Source: Mesorhizobium sp. L-2-11 (lineage in GTDB: Bacteria; Pseudomonadota; Alphaproteobacteria; Rhizobiales; Rhizobiaceae). Taken from it: a stretch of DNA of 64,000 nt. This document shows positions 8,985-17,700 of the stretch, in pieces. The notes beneath the pieces are model-generated. The model made no database searches, was not told where the DNA came from, and was given only the letters and a program-made list of their open reading frames with translations. The DNA lies in NCBI RefSeq assembly GCF_016756595.1, contig NZ_AP023257.1, positions 5,658,001 through 5,722,000 of the forward strand. The letters are read 5' to 3'. Positions within the stretch are counted from its first letter, which is position 1. Every line of letters starts with the position of its first letter. Made by a program: the position numbers and the translations under genes.

Positions 8985-9569
8985 TCAAAAAGCTTGCGCC
9001 GCGATGGCCATTCCAACCAGCGAGGTGGCGACACCCGCGGTGCGGACAGTCGTCGGCCAACGAGCCAGCTTGACAGCGGACAGAATGCCGATCGCATGCA
9101 GCATCGACGTGGCGAGCATGAAACCAGCGGCGTACGCAATGCCGCCGGCGTTCTCGGGACTCTCGAGGCCGTGGGCGTTGCCGTGAAAGAGGCCGAAGAG
9201 GGCCGTCAGTGCTGCTGCGGCGGCCAGCGGCAGCGGCCTGGCCAGGGCGACCATGGCGCCGAAGACCACAAGCGACAGCGAGATGCCGGATTCAAGCGAA
9301 GGCAGGCCGATGCCGGCCATGCCGGGCAAGGCTCCGGCGACCATCGCCGAGACAAAGGCCAGCGGGACAAGGACAATACTGCGCCCGCCGGCGCGAGCGC
9401 CGATCATGCCGACCGCGATCATGGCAAGCAGATGGTCCATGCCGAACAGCGGATGTTCGAGGCCGGCAGAAAAGCCGTGGACGTGAGCGCCGCCGCTATG
9501 GGCAAACGCCAGCGACGGTGTGAGGACGGCGAGAGCTGAAAGGATGCCGAGTCTTGTAAATGTTTTCAT
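8985..9569 (-). CDS. HupE/UreJ family nickel permease
   Basis: A 194-aa protein with a signal-like first helix (MKTFTRLGILSALAVLTPSLAFAH) and about six further hydrophobic segments. The family hallmark HPLFGMDHLLAM (about residues 40-51) supplies the metal-binding HxxxxxDH, and FHGNAHG (about 127-133) is the second conserved histidine cluster. HupE/UreJ proteins import Ni2+ across the inner membrane. It is the last gene of the guanidine operon, 37 bp after the His-rich protein. The Ni-dependent guanidine hydrolase upstream gives it an obvious purpose. The start at 9569 was chosen over an in-frame Met at 9698, which lies inside the neighbouring gene. Confidence 0.88.
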   Translation of the reverse strand: MKTFTRLGILSALAVLTPSLAFAHSGGAHVHGFSAGLEHPLFGMDHLLAMIAVGMIGARAGGRSIVLVPLAFVSAMVAGALPGMAGIGLPSLESGISLSLVVFGAMVALARPLPLAAAAALTALFGLFHGNAHGLESPENAGGIAYAAGFMLATSMLHAIGILSAVKLARWPTTVRTAGVATSLVGMAIAAQAF

Positions 9570-9606
9570 GGCTGTACCTGTTCGATGAGAGTGACGGGTT
9601 CTGGTT

Positions 9607-10137
9607 TCAGTGTCTGGGAACGGCGAATTGCGAAGCGGCGGAACGATCTGCAAGGGCGCGCGCCGCGGCGAAGCCGAGCGGCTTTTGCTCCGCGCCATCG
9701 TGATAGATGAAAGCGAGCCGGCGGCGGTGCGATGTCAGGCGCGCCGGCAGCGGGTGATAGGCGACGCCGCTGCCGCCGACGAGCGGCATGACCGCGCCGA
9801 CGTCGACCAGATCCTCGGTTTCGACGCGCAAGAGATGAAGCCGCACACCGTCGGCCCTCTCGCCGACAAAGGGTATGCCGGCCAGGCGCAGAAAGCTGGA
9901 CGGGTCCGGCGCCCGCGCAAAGCCCTCGAGGAAGGCGGTTTCGACAAGGTCGAGGTCGACCGATGCGGGATCGGCCGGCGGCTCGTGAACCTGGTCCGGC
10001 AGATGCGGCGTCTGCCATTGCAGCGGCTTGCCAGCGGGCCCATTGTGGCCGGGAGCGTGCGGATGGTCATGATGACCGTTCGGCCCGTGGTGGCCGTCGT
10101 CATGGCCATGATTGTGGTGGTGATGATCGTCGTGCAT
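9607..10137 (-). CDS. His-rich protein, putative nickel chaperone for guanidine hydrolase
   Basis: A 176-aa protein. The first ~35 residues are strikingly His-rich (MHDDHHHHNHGHDDGHH and on through HDHPHAPGHN), about half His/Asp, like the metal-storage tails of HypB and UreE. The remaining ~140 residues form a soluble domain I do not recognise. It has no P-loop, so it is not a HypB GTPase, and no HypA-type zinc Cys pairs. It begins 2 bp after the gdmH stop and is followed by a nickel permease. From context I infer nickel storage or delivery to GdmH. The known cyanobacterial enzyme is, as I recall, matured by HypA/HypB-like proteins, so this may be a different solution. The function is unproven. 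Confidence 0.8.
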   Translation of the reverse strand: MHDDHHHHNHGHDDGHHGPNGHHDHPHAPGHNGPAGKPLQWQTPHLPDQVHEPPADPASVDLDLVETAFLEGFARAPDPSSFLRLAGIPFVGERADGVRLHLLRVETEDLVDVGAVMPLVGGSGVAYHPLPARLTSHRRRLAFIYHDGAEQKPLGFAAARALADRSAASQFAVPRH

Positions 10138-10139
10138 GG

Positions 10140-11348
10140 TCAAAAACTCACCGGTTTGTCGATGATGGATTTGTGCTTGCCGAGATTGCCGTGGGCGACC
10201 ATCGAGCCAAGCGCCTCGACGACGACCCGCACACCGAACAGCGCCGTGATGTCCGACGTATCGTAAGGCGGCGAGACCTCGACCACTTCCAGCCCGCAAA
10301 TGCCAGGCGCTGTCACCAATCCCAGAAGTTTGAGCGCCTCGCGCGGCAGGAAGCCGCCCGGCTCAGGCCAGCCCGTGCCGGGCACGAAACCGCAATCGAG
10401 GCTGTCGACGTCGAAAGAGATGTAGACGGCGTCGGTGTCTTTCCATGCGAGTTCGAGCGCGATTTCCGCCGCCTTCTCAAGGCCCATCTGCTCGATGTCG
10501 GCAATGGTCAGCACGTTGGTGCCGCGCTTCCTCGCCTCGGCGACGCCGTAGCGCGGAACCTGCCAGCCGCCGATGCCGAGTTGCACGAGATTGGTCGCCG
10601 AGACGTTCGGCAGGTTGGTCGCCCAGTACCAGGGCGTGGTGTGCATGCGCTCGTCGAGATCCTTTTCCTGGATATCGATATGGCGGTCGAAATGGATGAT
10701 GCCGATGCGCTTCGAGGTCACGTCGGCGATGCCGCGCACGCAAGGAAAGCCGATCGAATGGTCGCCGCCCAGCATGATTGGCAGCGCGCCGGACGAGGCG
10801 ACATGGCTGACCCCTTTGGTGATCTGGTCAAAACTCTTTTCGAGGTTGGCGGGAATGGTGAAGACGTCGCCGGCGTCGCACAGCGTCATCTGCTCGCGCA
10901 AATCGACGCCGAGCTCGTAATTGTAAGGCGTGTAGAGCGCCGAGATGCGGCGAATGCCTTGCGGGCCGAAGCGGGTTCCCGGCCGGTAGGTGGTGCCGCT
11001 GTCGAACGGAATGCCGATGACGGCAGCATCATATTTGCCGACATCGCGGACGTTCTCGACATAGGGCGCCTTGAGAAAGGTATTGATGCCGGCGAAATGC
11101 GGCAGCTCGCCGCGCGCGAATGTCGGGATCGACTTGTCGACGATCGACTCCGATCCCGGCAGGCCCATGTCGAGCGCCCATTGCTGCTCCTTGCGCCAGC
11201 CGCTTTCTGGCAGCTTGCCCTCGGCCTCGATCGACTTCCATCCCTGCGTGCCGCGGGCGTCGAAATCGGGGTGGTGAAAACGCTCCCGGGCCGCCCGGGC
11301 GACGAGCCCTGCCCGGCGGTGGCTGCGTTCGGGGATATTTCTGGACAT
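10140..11348 (-). CDS. gdmH: guanidine hydrolase (Ni-dependent, ureohydrolase/arginase superfamily)
   Basis: A 402-aa cytosolic ureohydrolase. Metal-ligand motifs are GGDHS (residues 194-198), DRHID (221-225, in place of the usual DAHxD) and SFDVDSLD (311-318). Compared with agmatinases of about 310-330 aa it has an extra ~90-residue N-terminus. It also carries DERMHTTPWYWATN and QLGIGGWQVPR blocks that I recall from the cyanobacterial guanidine hydrolase (Sll1077 type). That enzyme splits guanidine into urea and ammonia using nickel. The operon starts with a guanidine-I riboswitch and includes an importer and a Ni permease, which independently supports guanidine rather than agmatine. An automatic annotation would probably say agmatinase (speB). 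Confidence 0.88.
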   Translation of the reverse strand: MSRNIPERSHRRAGLVARAARERFHHPDFDARGTQGWKSIEAEGKLPESGWRKEQQWALDMGLPGSESIVDKSIPTFARGELPHFAGINTFLKAPYVENVRDVGKYDAAVIGIPFDSGTTYRPGTRFGPQGIRRISALYTPYNYELGVDLREQMTLCDAGDVFTIPANLEKSFDQITKGVSHVASSGALPIMLGGDHSIGFPCVRGIADVTSKRIGIIHFDRHIDIQEKDLDERMHTTPWYWATNLPNVSATNLVQLGIGGWQVPRYGVAEARKRGTNVLTIADIEQMGLEKAAEIALELAWKDTDAVYISFDVDSLDCGFVPGTGWPEPGGFLPREALKLLGLVTAPGICGLEVVEVSPPYDTSDITALFGVRVVVEALGSMVAHGNLGKHKSIIDKPVSF

Positions 11349-11359
11349 TCAACTCTCCG

Positions 11360-12169
11360 TTACGACGCCGTCGTCGCCATTGCTGGATCCGGCCGGGTCG
11401 TCCCGACCATCGCGGCCACCTTGGCCAAGTGATGAGAGGAAGCCCGGGTCTTGCGATCGAGCTTCAAATCGTAAGTGATCGTCGCGCCGTAAGCGGACGG
11501 GAACTGCGGATCGTGGCGCACCTTGTCGAAAACCAGCACACGGGTGCCGAGCTTGAAGGCCTCGGAGATATCGTGGGTGACCATCACCACCGTCATGCCG
11601 TGCTCGGTCCACAGCTCGGTCAGCAGATCGTGCATCTCGACGCGGATGCCGGGATCGAGCGCCCCGAACGGCTCGTCGAGAAGCAGGATTTTCGGGCGGC
11701 CGAGCAAGGTCTGCGCAATCGCCAGCCGCTGCTGCATGCCGCCGGAGAGCGATGCCGGATAGAGGTCACGCGCATGGGCAAGGCCAACCCGCGCCAGCAT
11801 GGCTTCGGCCTCCTGCCTGGCGTTTCTGCGCCTGGCGCCGAAGACGCGGCCAAATGGCCCGCCCGAGCGAAAGTCTTCGACCAGCAGCAGGTTCTGGATG
11901 GCGGTCAGATGCGGAAACACCGAATAGCGTTGAAAGACGATGCCGCGCTGCGGCGTCGGCTCGGGCACGATCGGGCCATCGCCGACGATGACGACACCGC
12001 TGCTCTGCTGCTCCTGGCCGAGCAGGATGCGTAGAAACGTCGATTTTCCGCAGCCGCTGGCGCCGACCAGCGACAGGAATTCGCCGGCCTCGGCGGTGAC
12101 GTTGACCCGCTCGAGCACGCGGGCATCGCCATAACTCTTTTCCAGCCCGTGAACGACGATGCGGCTCAT
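11360..12169 (-). CDS. ABC transporter ATP-binding protein (nitrate/taurine type), guanidine importer
   Basis: A 269-aa ATPase of the SsuB/TauB/NrtD group. Walker A is GASGCGKST (about residues 37-45), the signature is LSGGMQQRLAIAQTL (about 144-158), and Walker B is ILLLDEPFGALD (about 165-176). An aromatic A-loop Y (KSYGDAR) lies near residue 13. Its ATG overlaps the permease stop by 4 bp (ATGA), so the two are translationally coupled. It lies between the riboswitch-controlled binding protein/permease and gdmH, so the transported substrate is most likely guanidine. Confidence 0.9.
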   Translation of the reverse strand: MSRIVVHGLEKSYGDARVLERVNVTAEAGEFLSLVGASGCGKSTFLRILLGQEQQSSGVVIVGDGPIVPEPTPQRGIVFQRYSVFPHLTAIQNLLLVEDFRSGGPFGRVFGARRRNARQEAEAMLARVGLAHARDLYPASLSGGMQQRLAIAQTLLGRPKILLLDEPFGALDPGIRVEMHDLLTELWTEHGMTVVMVTHDISEAFKLGTRVLVFDKVRHDPQFPSAYGATITYDLKLDRKTRASSHHLAKVAAMVGTTRPDPAMATTAS

Positions 12170-13077
12170 CCGGCCTCCACCGGGTGCGCCCAAGGGGACA
12201 CCGCTTGGGAAAGCCGCATCAGCAGCCAGTCGGTGATGACCGCAAGCAGCGTGATCCAGGCGACATAGGGCAGGATGACGTCCATCGAGAGATAGCGGCG
12301 GACGAGGAAGATGCGGTAACCCAGCCCTTCGGTCGAGGCGATGGCTTCGGCGGCGATCAGGAAAAGCCAGGCCGGCCCGAGTGCCAGCCGCACGCAAGTG
12401 ACGAGGCGCGGCATGACTTGCGGCAGCACCAACCGCAAGACCATGGTCCAGCTGTTGCCGCCAAGCGTCTGTGCCTTGGCCACCAGTTCGGGCGGAAATT
12501 CCCGCACCCGGTTGGCGATGTCGCGCACCATCACCGGCGCGACGCCGATGGCGATCAGCGTGATCTTGGCCGTTTCGCCGAGGCCAAGTGCAATGAACAG
12601 GATCGGCAGCAGCGCCAGCGGTGGGATGACGCAGACGACGGTGACGAAGGGCAGCAGGAAGGCCCGCACCCGCGGGATGAAGCCGATGGCGATGCCGAGC
12701 GAAAGCGCGACGAACGTGGCCACGCCGACGCCCGCGAGCAGCCTGAGGAGACTGGCATAGGTGTCGACCCACAGGATGAGGTCGCCGGAGCGTTTGTCCG
12801 GAACCGTCGCCAGGTCAAGAAAGGCCGACCACATCTGTGCCGGCGAAGGCAGCAGCTTGTCGCTGGGGTTGACCGCCAGTCGTTGCGCCGAGGCGATGAG
12901 ATAGGCGATTGCCACGAACAGGAACGGCAAGCCGCCGAGGAACAAGGCGCTGCCGCGCGAGACCTTCGCATTGATCATGCGAAGACGCACCCTCGGCCGT
13001 GGCCGGGAAGGGCGCGTGGTGCCCTCGCCGCCCGTCTCGGCGACTTCATCCCTGGCACTCTTTCCCTTGGCCAGCAT
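12166..13077 (-). CDS. ABC transporter permease (SsuC/TauC type), guanidine importer
   Basis: A 303-aa membrane protein with a basic cytoplasmic N-terminus (TRPSRPRPRVRLR), six transmembrane segments and the permease docking loop around AKAQTLGGNSWTMVLRLVLP (about residues 197-216). It starts 6 bp after the binding-protein stop and ends overlapping the ATPase start. Relatives import taurine, sulfonates or nitrate. Here the riboswitch and gdmH context point to guanidinium. Confidence 0.9.
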   Translation of the reverse strand: MLAKGKSARDEVAETGGEGTTRPSRPRPRVRLRMINAKVSRGSALFLGGLPFLFVAIAYLIASAQRLAVNPSDKLLPSPAQMWSAFLDLATVPDKRSGDLILWVDTYASLLRLLAGVGVATFVALSLGIAIGFIPRVRAFLLPFVTVVCVIPPLALLPILFIALGLGETAKITLIAIGVAPVMVRDIANRVREFPPELVAKAQTLGGNSWTMVLRLVLPQVMPRLVTCVRLALGPAWLFLIAAEAIASTEGLGYRIFLVRRYLSMDVILPYVAWITLLAVITDWLLMRLSQAVSPWAHPVEAG

Positions 13078-13083
13078 GTCGGG

Positions 13084-14148
13084 TTAGGGCATTGCGGTTG
13101 CGGCCTCGGCCATGAAGGCTGGATCGAAGCGCAGCTTGACATTGTTGGCATCGCCCAGCGTCGATCCGTCGGCAAAGCTCATGCCGACCACGTCGACACT
13201 CGTCGCATTGGTGCCGAGAATGCCGTGGCTGAACAGGAAGTTACGGACCAGATCCATGGTCTTCGGCAATTCGGCGCCTTTGGTGAACTCGACCGCCTTG
13301 GCGGGATCGTAGAACATTGCCGTCGAGGCAAGCTGCGCGTCGAAGCCGGCGAGGTCGGTGCCGGACGCCTTGGCCATTTCCTCCTTGGCTGCCTTGCCTT
13401 CCGGCGTGTCGGAGTTCATCAATTCCATCACCTCGTACCATGCGCCGACAAGCGCCTTGCCCAATGCCGGATTGTCCTTCAGCGTCTCGGTGTTGACGAC
13501 CATCAAGTCGATGATCTCGCCGGGAATCTGGGCGGAATCGAACACTTTGTGCGCACCCGGCATGGTGACGATCTCGGAGACCAGCGGGTTCCAGGTGACG
13601 ACCGAGGTGACATCGCTGGTGCCGTAGGCGGCGACCATGTCGGCGTCGGAGGTGTTGACGACGGTGATGTCCTTCTCGGCAAGCTTGACCGTGTCCAGCG
13701 CCCGCGCCAGCAGGTAATGCGAGACGGAGAGCTCGACGAGATTGACCTTCTGGCCGGCAATGTCGGCAAGCGCTGCCTTGTCCTTGAGGATCACCGCGTC
13801 ATTGCCGTTGGAGAAGTCGCCGATGATCAAGGCGGTGGTGTCGACGCCGCCGCCGGCGGGGATCGACAGCGCATCCATGTTTGTCATCGAGCAGCCGTCG
13901 AAACCGCCGGCCGTGTACTGGTTGATGCTTTCGACATAGTCGTTGATGCGGGTGATCTCGACATTGATGCCGTTTTTGTCTGCCCATTTCTTCATGATGC
14001 CGCTGTCGGAGAGATAGCCCCACGGCATCCAGCCGACATAGATCGACCAGCATATCTTGAAGTCTTTCTTGGGCGCCGCGTCGGCGGCGGAAACGACGGG
14101 AAGGCTGAATGATGCGGCTAGGATGATTGCGGCCAGCTTGCGAAGCAT
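13084..14148 (-). CDS. ABC transporter substrate-binding protein (NMT1/TauA-like), putative guanidine-binding
   Basis: A 354-aa periplasmic protein with a Sec signal peptide (MLRKLAAIILAASFSLPVVS, cleavage near ADA-AP). The mature N-terminus KDFKICWSIYVGWMPWGY is the typical first strand of NMT1/taurine-type binding proteins with an aromatic-rich pocket, suited to a small planar cation. The ATG at 14148 has GGGG about 8 bases upstream; the long frame beyond it runs into the riboswitch leader and is not translated. As first gene of the transcript it directly follows the guanidine-I riboswitch expression platform. Confidence 0.9.
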   Translation of the reverse strand: MLRKLAAIILAASFSLPVVSAADAAPKKDFKICWSIYVGWMPWGYLSDSGIMKKWADKNGINVEITRINDYVESINQYTAGGFDGCSMTNMDALSIPAGGGVDTTALIIGDFSNGNDAVILKDKAALADIAGQKVNLVELSVSHYLLARALDTVKLAEKDITVVNTSDADMVAAYGTSDVTSVVTWNPLVSEIVTMPGAHKVFDSAQIPGEIIDLMVVNTETLKDNPALGKALVGAWYEVMELMNSDTPEGKAAKEEMAKASGTDLAGFDAQLASTAMFYDPAKAVEFTKGAELPKTMDLVRNFLFSHGILGTNATSVDVVGMSFADGSTLGDANNVKLRFDPAFMAEAATAMP

Positions 14149-14212
14149 TGCGTACCCCTGTTCGCGATCCGGATTGCGCCCGGATTTTATGTTGGGGTTT
14201 ACGGGCGCGCAT

Positions 14213-14256
14213 CCGGGAGAGGTTCGCGCCAGCAAACCCGTGCAGGGTTCTCCCGG
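14213..14256 (-). promoter_or_regulatory. predicted expression platform of the guanidine riboswitch
   Basis: The conserved 3' aptamer segment CCGGGAGA (14256-14249 on the minus strand) can pair perfectly with TCTCCCGG (14220-14213) just downstream, with 28 nt between. The two structures are mutually exclusive: this hairpin would form without ligand and be prevented when guanidine stabilises the aptamer. No U-run follows, so the switch may act on Rho access or translation rather than as a simple intrinsic terminator. This is inferred from complementarity. Confidence 0.6.
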
Positions 14257-14362
14257 GATTTTGGCCCGCCGTGTTCCGCCGGATGCCTCAGTGCATCCCT
14301 GGCGGTCGCATCTCTTGGACCAGCACCGCCGTGTTGCGGCCGGAACCCTAGACGCTCTGCAC
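14240..14362 (-). ncRNA. guanidine-I riboswitch (ykkC class) aptamer
   Basis: Read on the minus strand, the leader contains all the conserved blocks of the ykkC/guanidine-I motif in order. These are CTAGGGTTCCGG (14351-14340), CTGGTCCAAGAG (14323-14312), GGCGGAACACGGCGGGCC (14280-14263) and AAAATCCCGGGAGA (14262-14249). The closing helix P1 is visible as GTGCAG (14362-14357) pairing with CTGCAC (14245-14240). It lies about 90 nt upstream of the binding-protein start. Guanidine binding is expected to turn the operon on. This is direct sequence evidence that the downstream ureohydrolase acts on guanidine. Confidence 0.95.
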
Positions 14363-14373
14363 ACCATCAACGA

Positions 14374-14390
14374 AGCAAGGAGCATGCCAA
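14374..14390 (-). promoter_or_regulatory. sigma-54 (RpoN) promoter of the guanidine operon
   Basis: The minus strand reads TTGGCATGCTCCTTGCT. It has GG at 14388-14387 and GC at 14376-14375 with exactly 10 bases between, matching the -24/-12 consensus TGGCAYG-N4-TTGCW. The +1 predicted 12 bases after the -12 GC falls at about 14363, one base before riboswitch helix P1. The exact fit between promoter and RNA start strongly supports both. Sigma-54 with NtrC implies nitrogen-limitation control. A GTGCGCAC palindrome at 14441-14448 is a possible but unproven enhancer site. Confidence 0.85.
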
Positions 14391-14732
14391 AGCCGAATAG
14401 GCCAAAAAGGCCAGCATTTGCGGACTGTGCGGCTTCGAGCGTGCGCACGAGTGACGCGAAAATCATCGCATCGCCGACGGATTGGGCAGTTTGCCGGATT
14501 GCTAGTGGTCAAAATCTGACGCTTGGTTCCGGGGCCGTTAGCCCGCTCAGGGTGGGAAGGAGACCTAACTCACCAGCTCTCCGACGGCGCGTGTGCGCCA
14601 GGAGCGGTCGTTCAAGCCACTATTATGGAACGACCTGTGTGGGGCCGGGAGCTGAATGGCCGCTAGTTGGCAGAGTGCGGTAGATAGCTGTCATTCAACT
14701 TTCCCCGAAGGCAACGAAGCGAAGCTTTAATC
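14391..14732. other. gene-free region upstream of guanidine operon and downstream of island gene
   Basis: This stretch holds the upstream activating region of the sigma-54 promoter (14391-14501), the left inverted repeat of the inserted island (14502-14527), and about 200 bp of apparent non-coding island sequence before the stop of the large gene. A short hydrophobic minus-strand frame (14466 to about 14355) reads like a membrane peptide, but it overlaps the promoter and riboswitch, so I do not call it. Confidence 0.6.
14502..14527 (+). repeat. left inverted repeat of island
   Basis: It begins CTAGTGGTCAAAATC and ends CTGACGCTTGGT, reading inward from the guanidine operon side. It matches the complement of 18242-18267 with two mismatches. 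Confidence 0.8.
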
Positions 14733-17700
14733 TCACCCATTTTGACGCCGTTTCTCACGGATTCTGGCGAGTTCATGGACAGGTGGAGCGGCTTCCCCTT
14801 CCGGTATGATAACGTCGTCGTCCGGCCTTATAGCCATGGCATCGACATCATGCGGACCGATCTGCCAGGCTTCCCGTACGTGGAATTTCCGCTTGAGGAT
14901 CGCAAGTTCCATACGGAGTTCAGGCATTCCGGACGTATCAAAAAAGGCTGGAACGAGGAAATAAGCTCCACAGGCCCTCACGTGTTCGCAGAACATTTCA
15001 AGGTTCCGATGATTGCCCACCGTCATTGTGTTCGTGCGAGAGGTATTGACAAATATCTTTCCGGGTTCTGCTGACAGCGTGCCGAAGTCCTGTGTAATGT
15101 GCCCTCGATAATGAAACGGGTTTTGGCGATCTATGCCTTTGATGGCAGAAATATAAATTTCATCTTGGCTGTCATCTCTGCCGAAGCGGGCGAGCCATTC
15201 CTTGAAAACCGCTTCGCCCTTTGATGCATTTGCGAACATCAAGCCCAGAAACGGAGGCTGGCCCGGCATTGTCACGCCGTACATCATACCTTTCCACTCG
15301 GCAGCGTGCCAAAGCCGTGGGTTGATGATTGCTCGAACGAGAACATCATCGTGGCTGCGAACTTCACCGAAAACCTGCGGCATCTCTTCATCATCGTCGC
15401 CTGCGAGCGGCGGTAGTTCTATTGCCGCTGGCCTCGCAGGTGCATTCGGTGCCATTGGAAAGTTCCGATTGATGCAGTCATCCCAATCGGAAATACGGCC
15501 CGCATGGGTGCCGAACACCCTGTTTCTGGAAATACCGGCTCGGCAAAACAACGTGGCTCGCTCGAACACGTTCTCGGTTCTGACCAATTCTTCGATAGTC
15601 TCGGCGGCATTGGGAAGCATAGCCACGCTTGCCAAAGCATGAATGCAGGAGAAAATGAGGTGTTCGTTGTACTTCCCGATATTGTTCACTTTAGCAAGCT
15701 GCCAATCTGCCGGGACACAAACCTCCATCATGGAATCATCGTCTTCGGCGACCGATGCTTCCTGAAGGTTGTCGAGTTGGCGAATTCGAACCGTGAACTT
15801 TTCTGTATGCGGAAATGCCCCGGCATTGAGCAGCGTAGCAGCAAATCCCTCAAATGCTGCAGCATATGTTTCAGCCTGTAGGACCCCTTCAAGCGTGTTC
15901 GACGCCTCGATTTCAATCTCCACGCCCAATATTCTGGTTCGAACGCCACTGAACGCCTCATCAAAGAGTACGACTTTATTCGGGAGGCTACCGCATGCGG
16001 GCTGAGAAGCCAGGAACGTCATCATTTCATGGATTTCGCGATCGTCCGTCCCTTCGGGGACTGAACCGTCAGCCTTCAGCTTATCAATGTGTCCGAGGCG
16101 ATAAAGCAGTGCCAAACGCGCTGAAAACAGTGCCAGCCTGTCCAGAACGTCCGGCAAGCTTTCCAGCCTGCGGATCTCTTCGGGCGGCTGAACTATGAGC
16201 AGGCAAGCGAGCAACTGATCAAACTGGGTGATCTGGTTCTTCAGCCTCTCCCCGCTTTCATCATCCAGCGGAGCATTGCTTCCGATAGCGTGTAAAAATT
16301 GAATGGCGCTAAGGACATCCACGATATGGCCTAGCTGCAAAGACAGCATTGCGAACAGATTCAGCGCCGGGATCGTTTCGACCCGCAAATCGCCTTCAGT
16401 TTCTGACAGCGCCAGATACTGGATGATTGATGCCAGAGCAGTAGAACGGGCCGCCCAGCGAAGACCGGCACCGCGATAGCCCACGGCCAGGTAGTAAAGC
16501 GCCTTGGCCTGATCCTCGCGGCTTTCATCTTTCGAAAGATGTATGACGGCACGGCCAAGCCATTTTATGCCGTCGGTAGGCTTTTCAGCATCGAGCTTGC
16601 GTTCACCTTGCTGCAAATAAAGGCTTCCGGCCTTTATCTCTTTGCTGCGCTCGGCCATGAATTCCGCAAGTTTTTCGACCAGGGTATCGAAAGCTTGGCT
16701 ATCGGGCGCGCTTTCGCCGATTGCCTCGACCATGGTTTCCAGCATATCAGCCGGAAACTCCGCCAGGCCCGCCGCTCTATCGATAATCCCGCAGAGGGCC
16801 TGCCAAATTTCGTCCAGATTTTCCCGCTCTCCGGAAAGCGATATTTCACTCATACGGTGAAAGACAAGCAGCGTCTCTGCATGCAAGGCATTGTTGGGCC
16901 GGGATTTGTCGGCAGCCAGTTCTAAGAGCTTTTCCTTCAGCCGTTTTGACCTGTCTGCAAAGAATAATTCGTCGGGAGTCTCGTGACCTTGGAACACCCG
17001 GCCCACCAAAAGCTGATGGAGATTGCTAACTTTGCTGATATGGACGGCGTGCCCGCTCTTGAAGGCAATGGCCTCGACCCGTTCGTATTGATCCTGCATG
17101 GTCTCGATATCATCGAACCACCAAAACGCCGTCCAAGCAAATTCATATACGGCGCGTAGATGCTGATAGCTCGCGCCGTATTTCTTTGCGTGGTCAATTG
17201 CCCGCTTAAAGCGGCCTTCCGTTTCGAAGCGAGGCCTTTCGAGTTCTCTTGAGAGCCGTGCAGCTTCAAATGTGTCGGAGACCGCCTGCGTTTGCTCTTG
17301 AGCGGTTGAGCCCAATTTTTTCAGCCCGGCTTCCAGCGCATCCAGTGCCTGCTGGCGCTTGAAATCTCTCGGTCCAAGCATGATTTTGTCGGGTTCGTGT
17401 TGCCCAACCTTTAGATATTTATAAGCAAGGTCTTTATGACCATGGGAAAATACACGATCAATAATCCACTCCCGGTCGAGAATTGTGACCTTGACGCCAT
17501 GTTCCTGCTGTAATTCGTCTTCTATGCGAAGACGATCACGCTGCCGTGCCGGGCGGTTTGTAAAGAAGATGATCCGGTCATAGCCACGTGTTGTTCCAAC
17601 AATCCCTTTGACATCGGATCGCACCTTATCGGACCAGGCTTTCTTTGCGCTGAATGCAAATCCCCATCGTTCCGCGCCACTTTTCCCGTCGCCAACATAC

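Noticed and set aside
10140..11348. Agmatinase (speB) as the product
   Set aside because: The family motifs alone would allow it. The extra N-terminus, the DRHID and GGWQVPR blocks, the guanidine-I riboswitch and the nickel genes favour guanidine hydrolase.
14355..14466. Hydrophobic N-terminal extension of the guanidine-binding protein
   Set aside because: The frame is open but runs through the sigma-54 promoter and riboswitch. A proper signal peptide begins at 14148.
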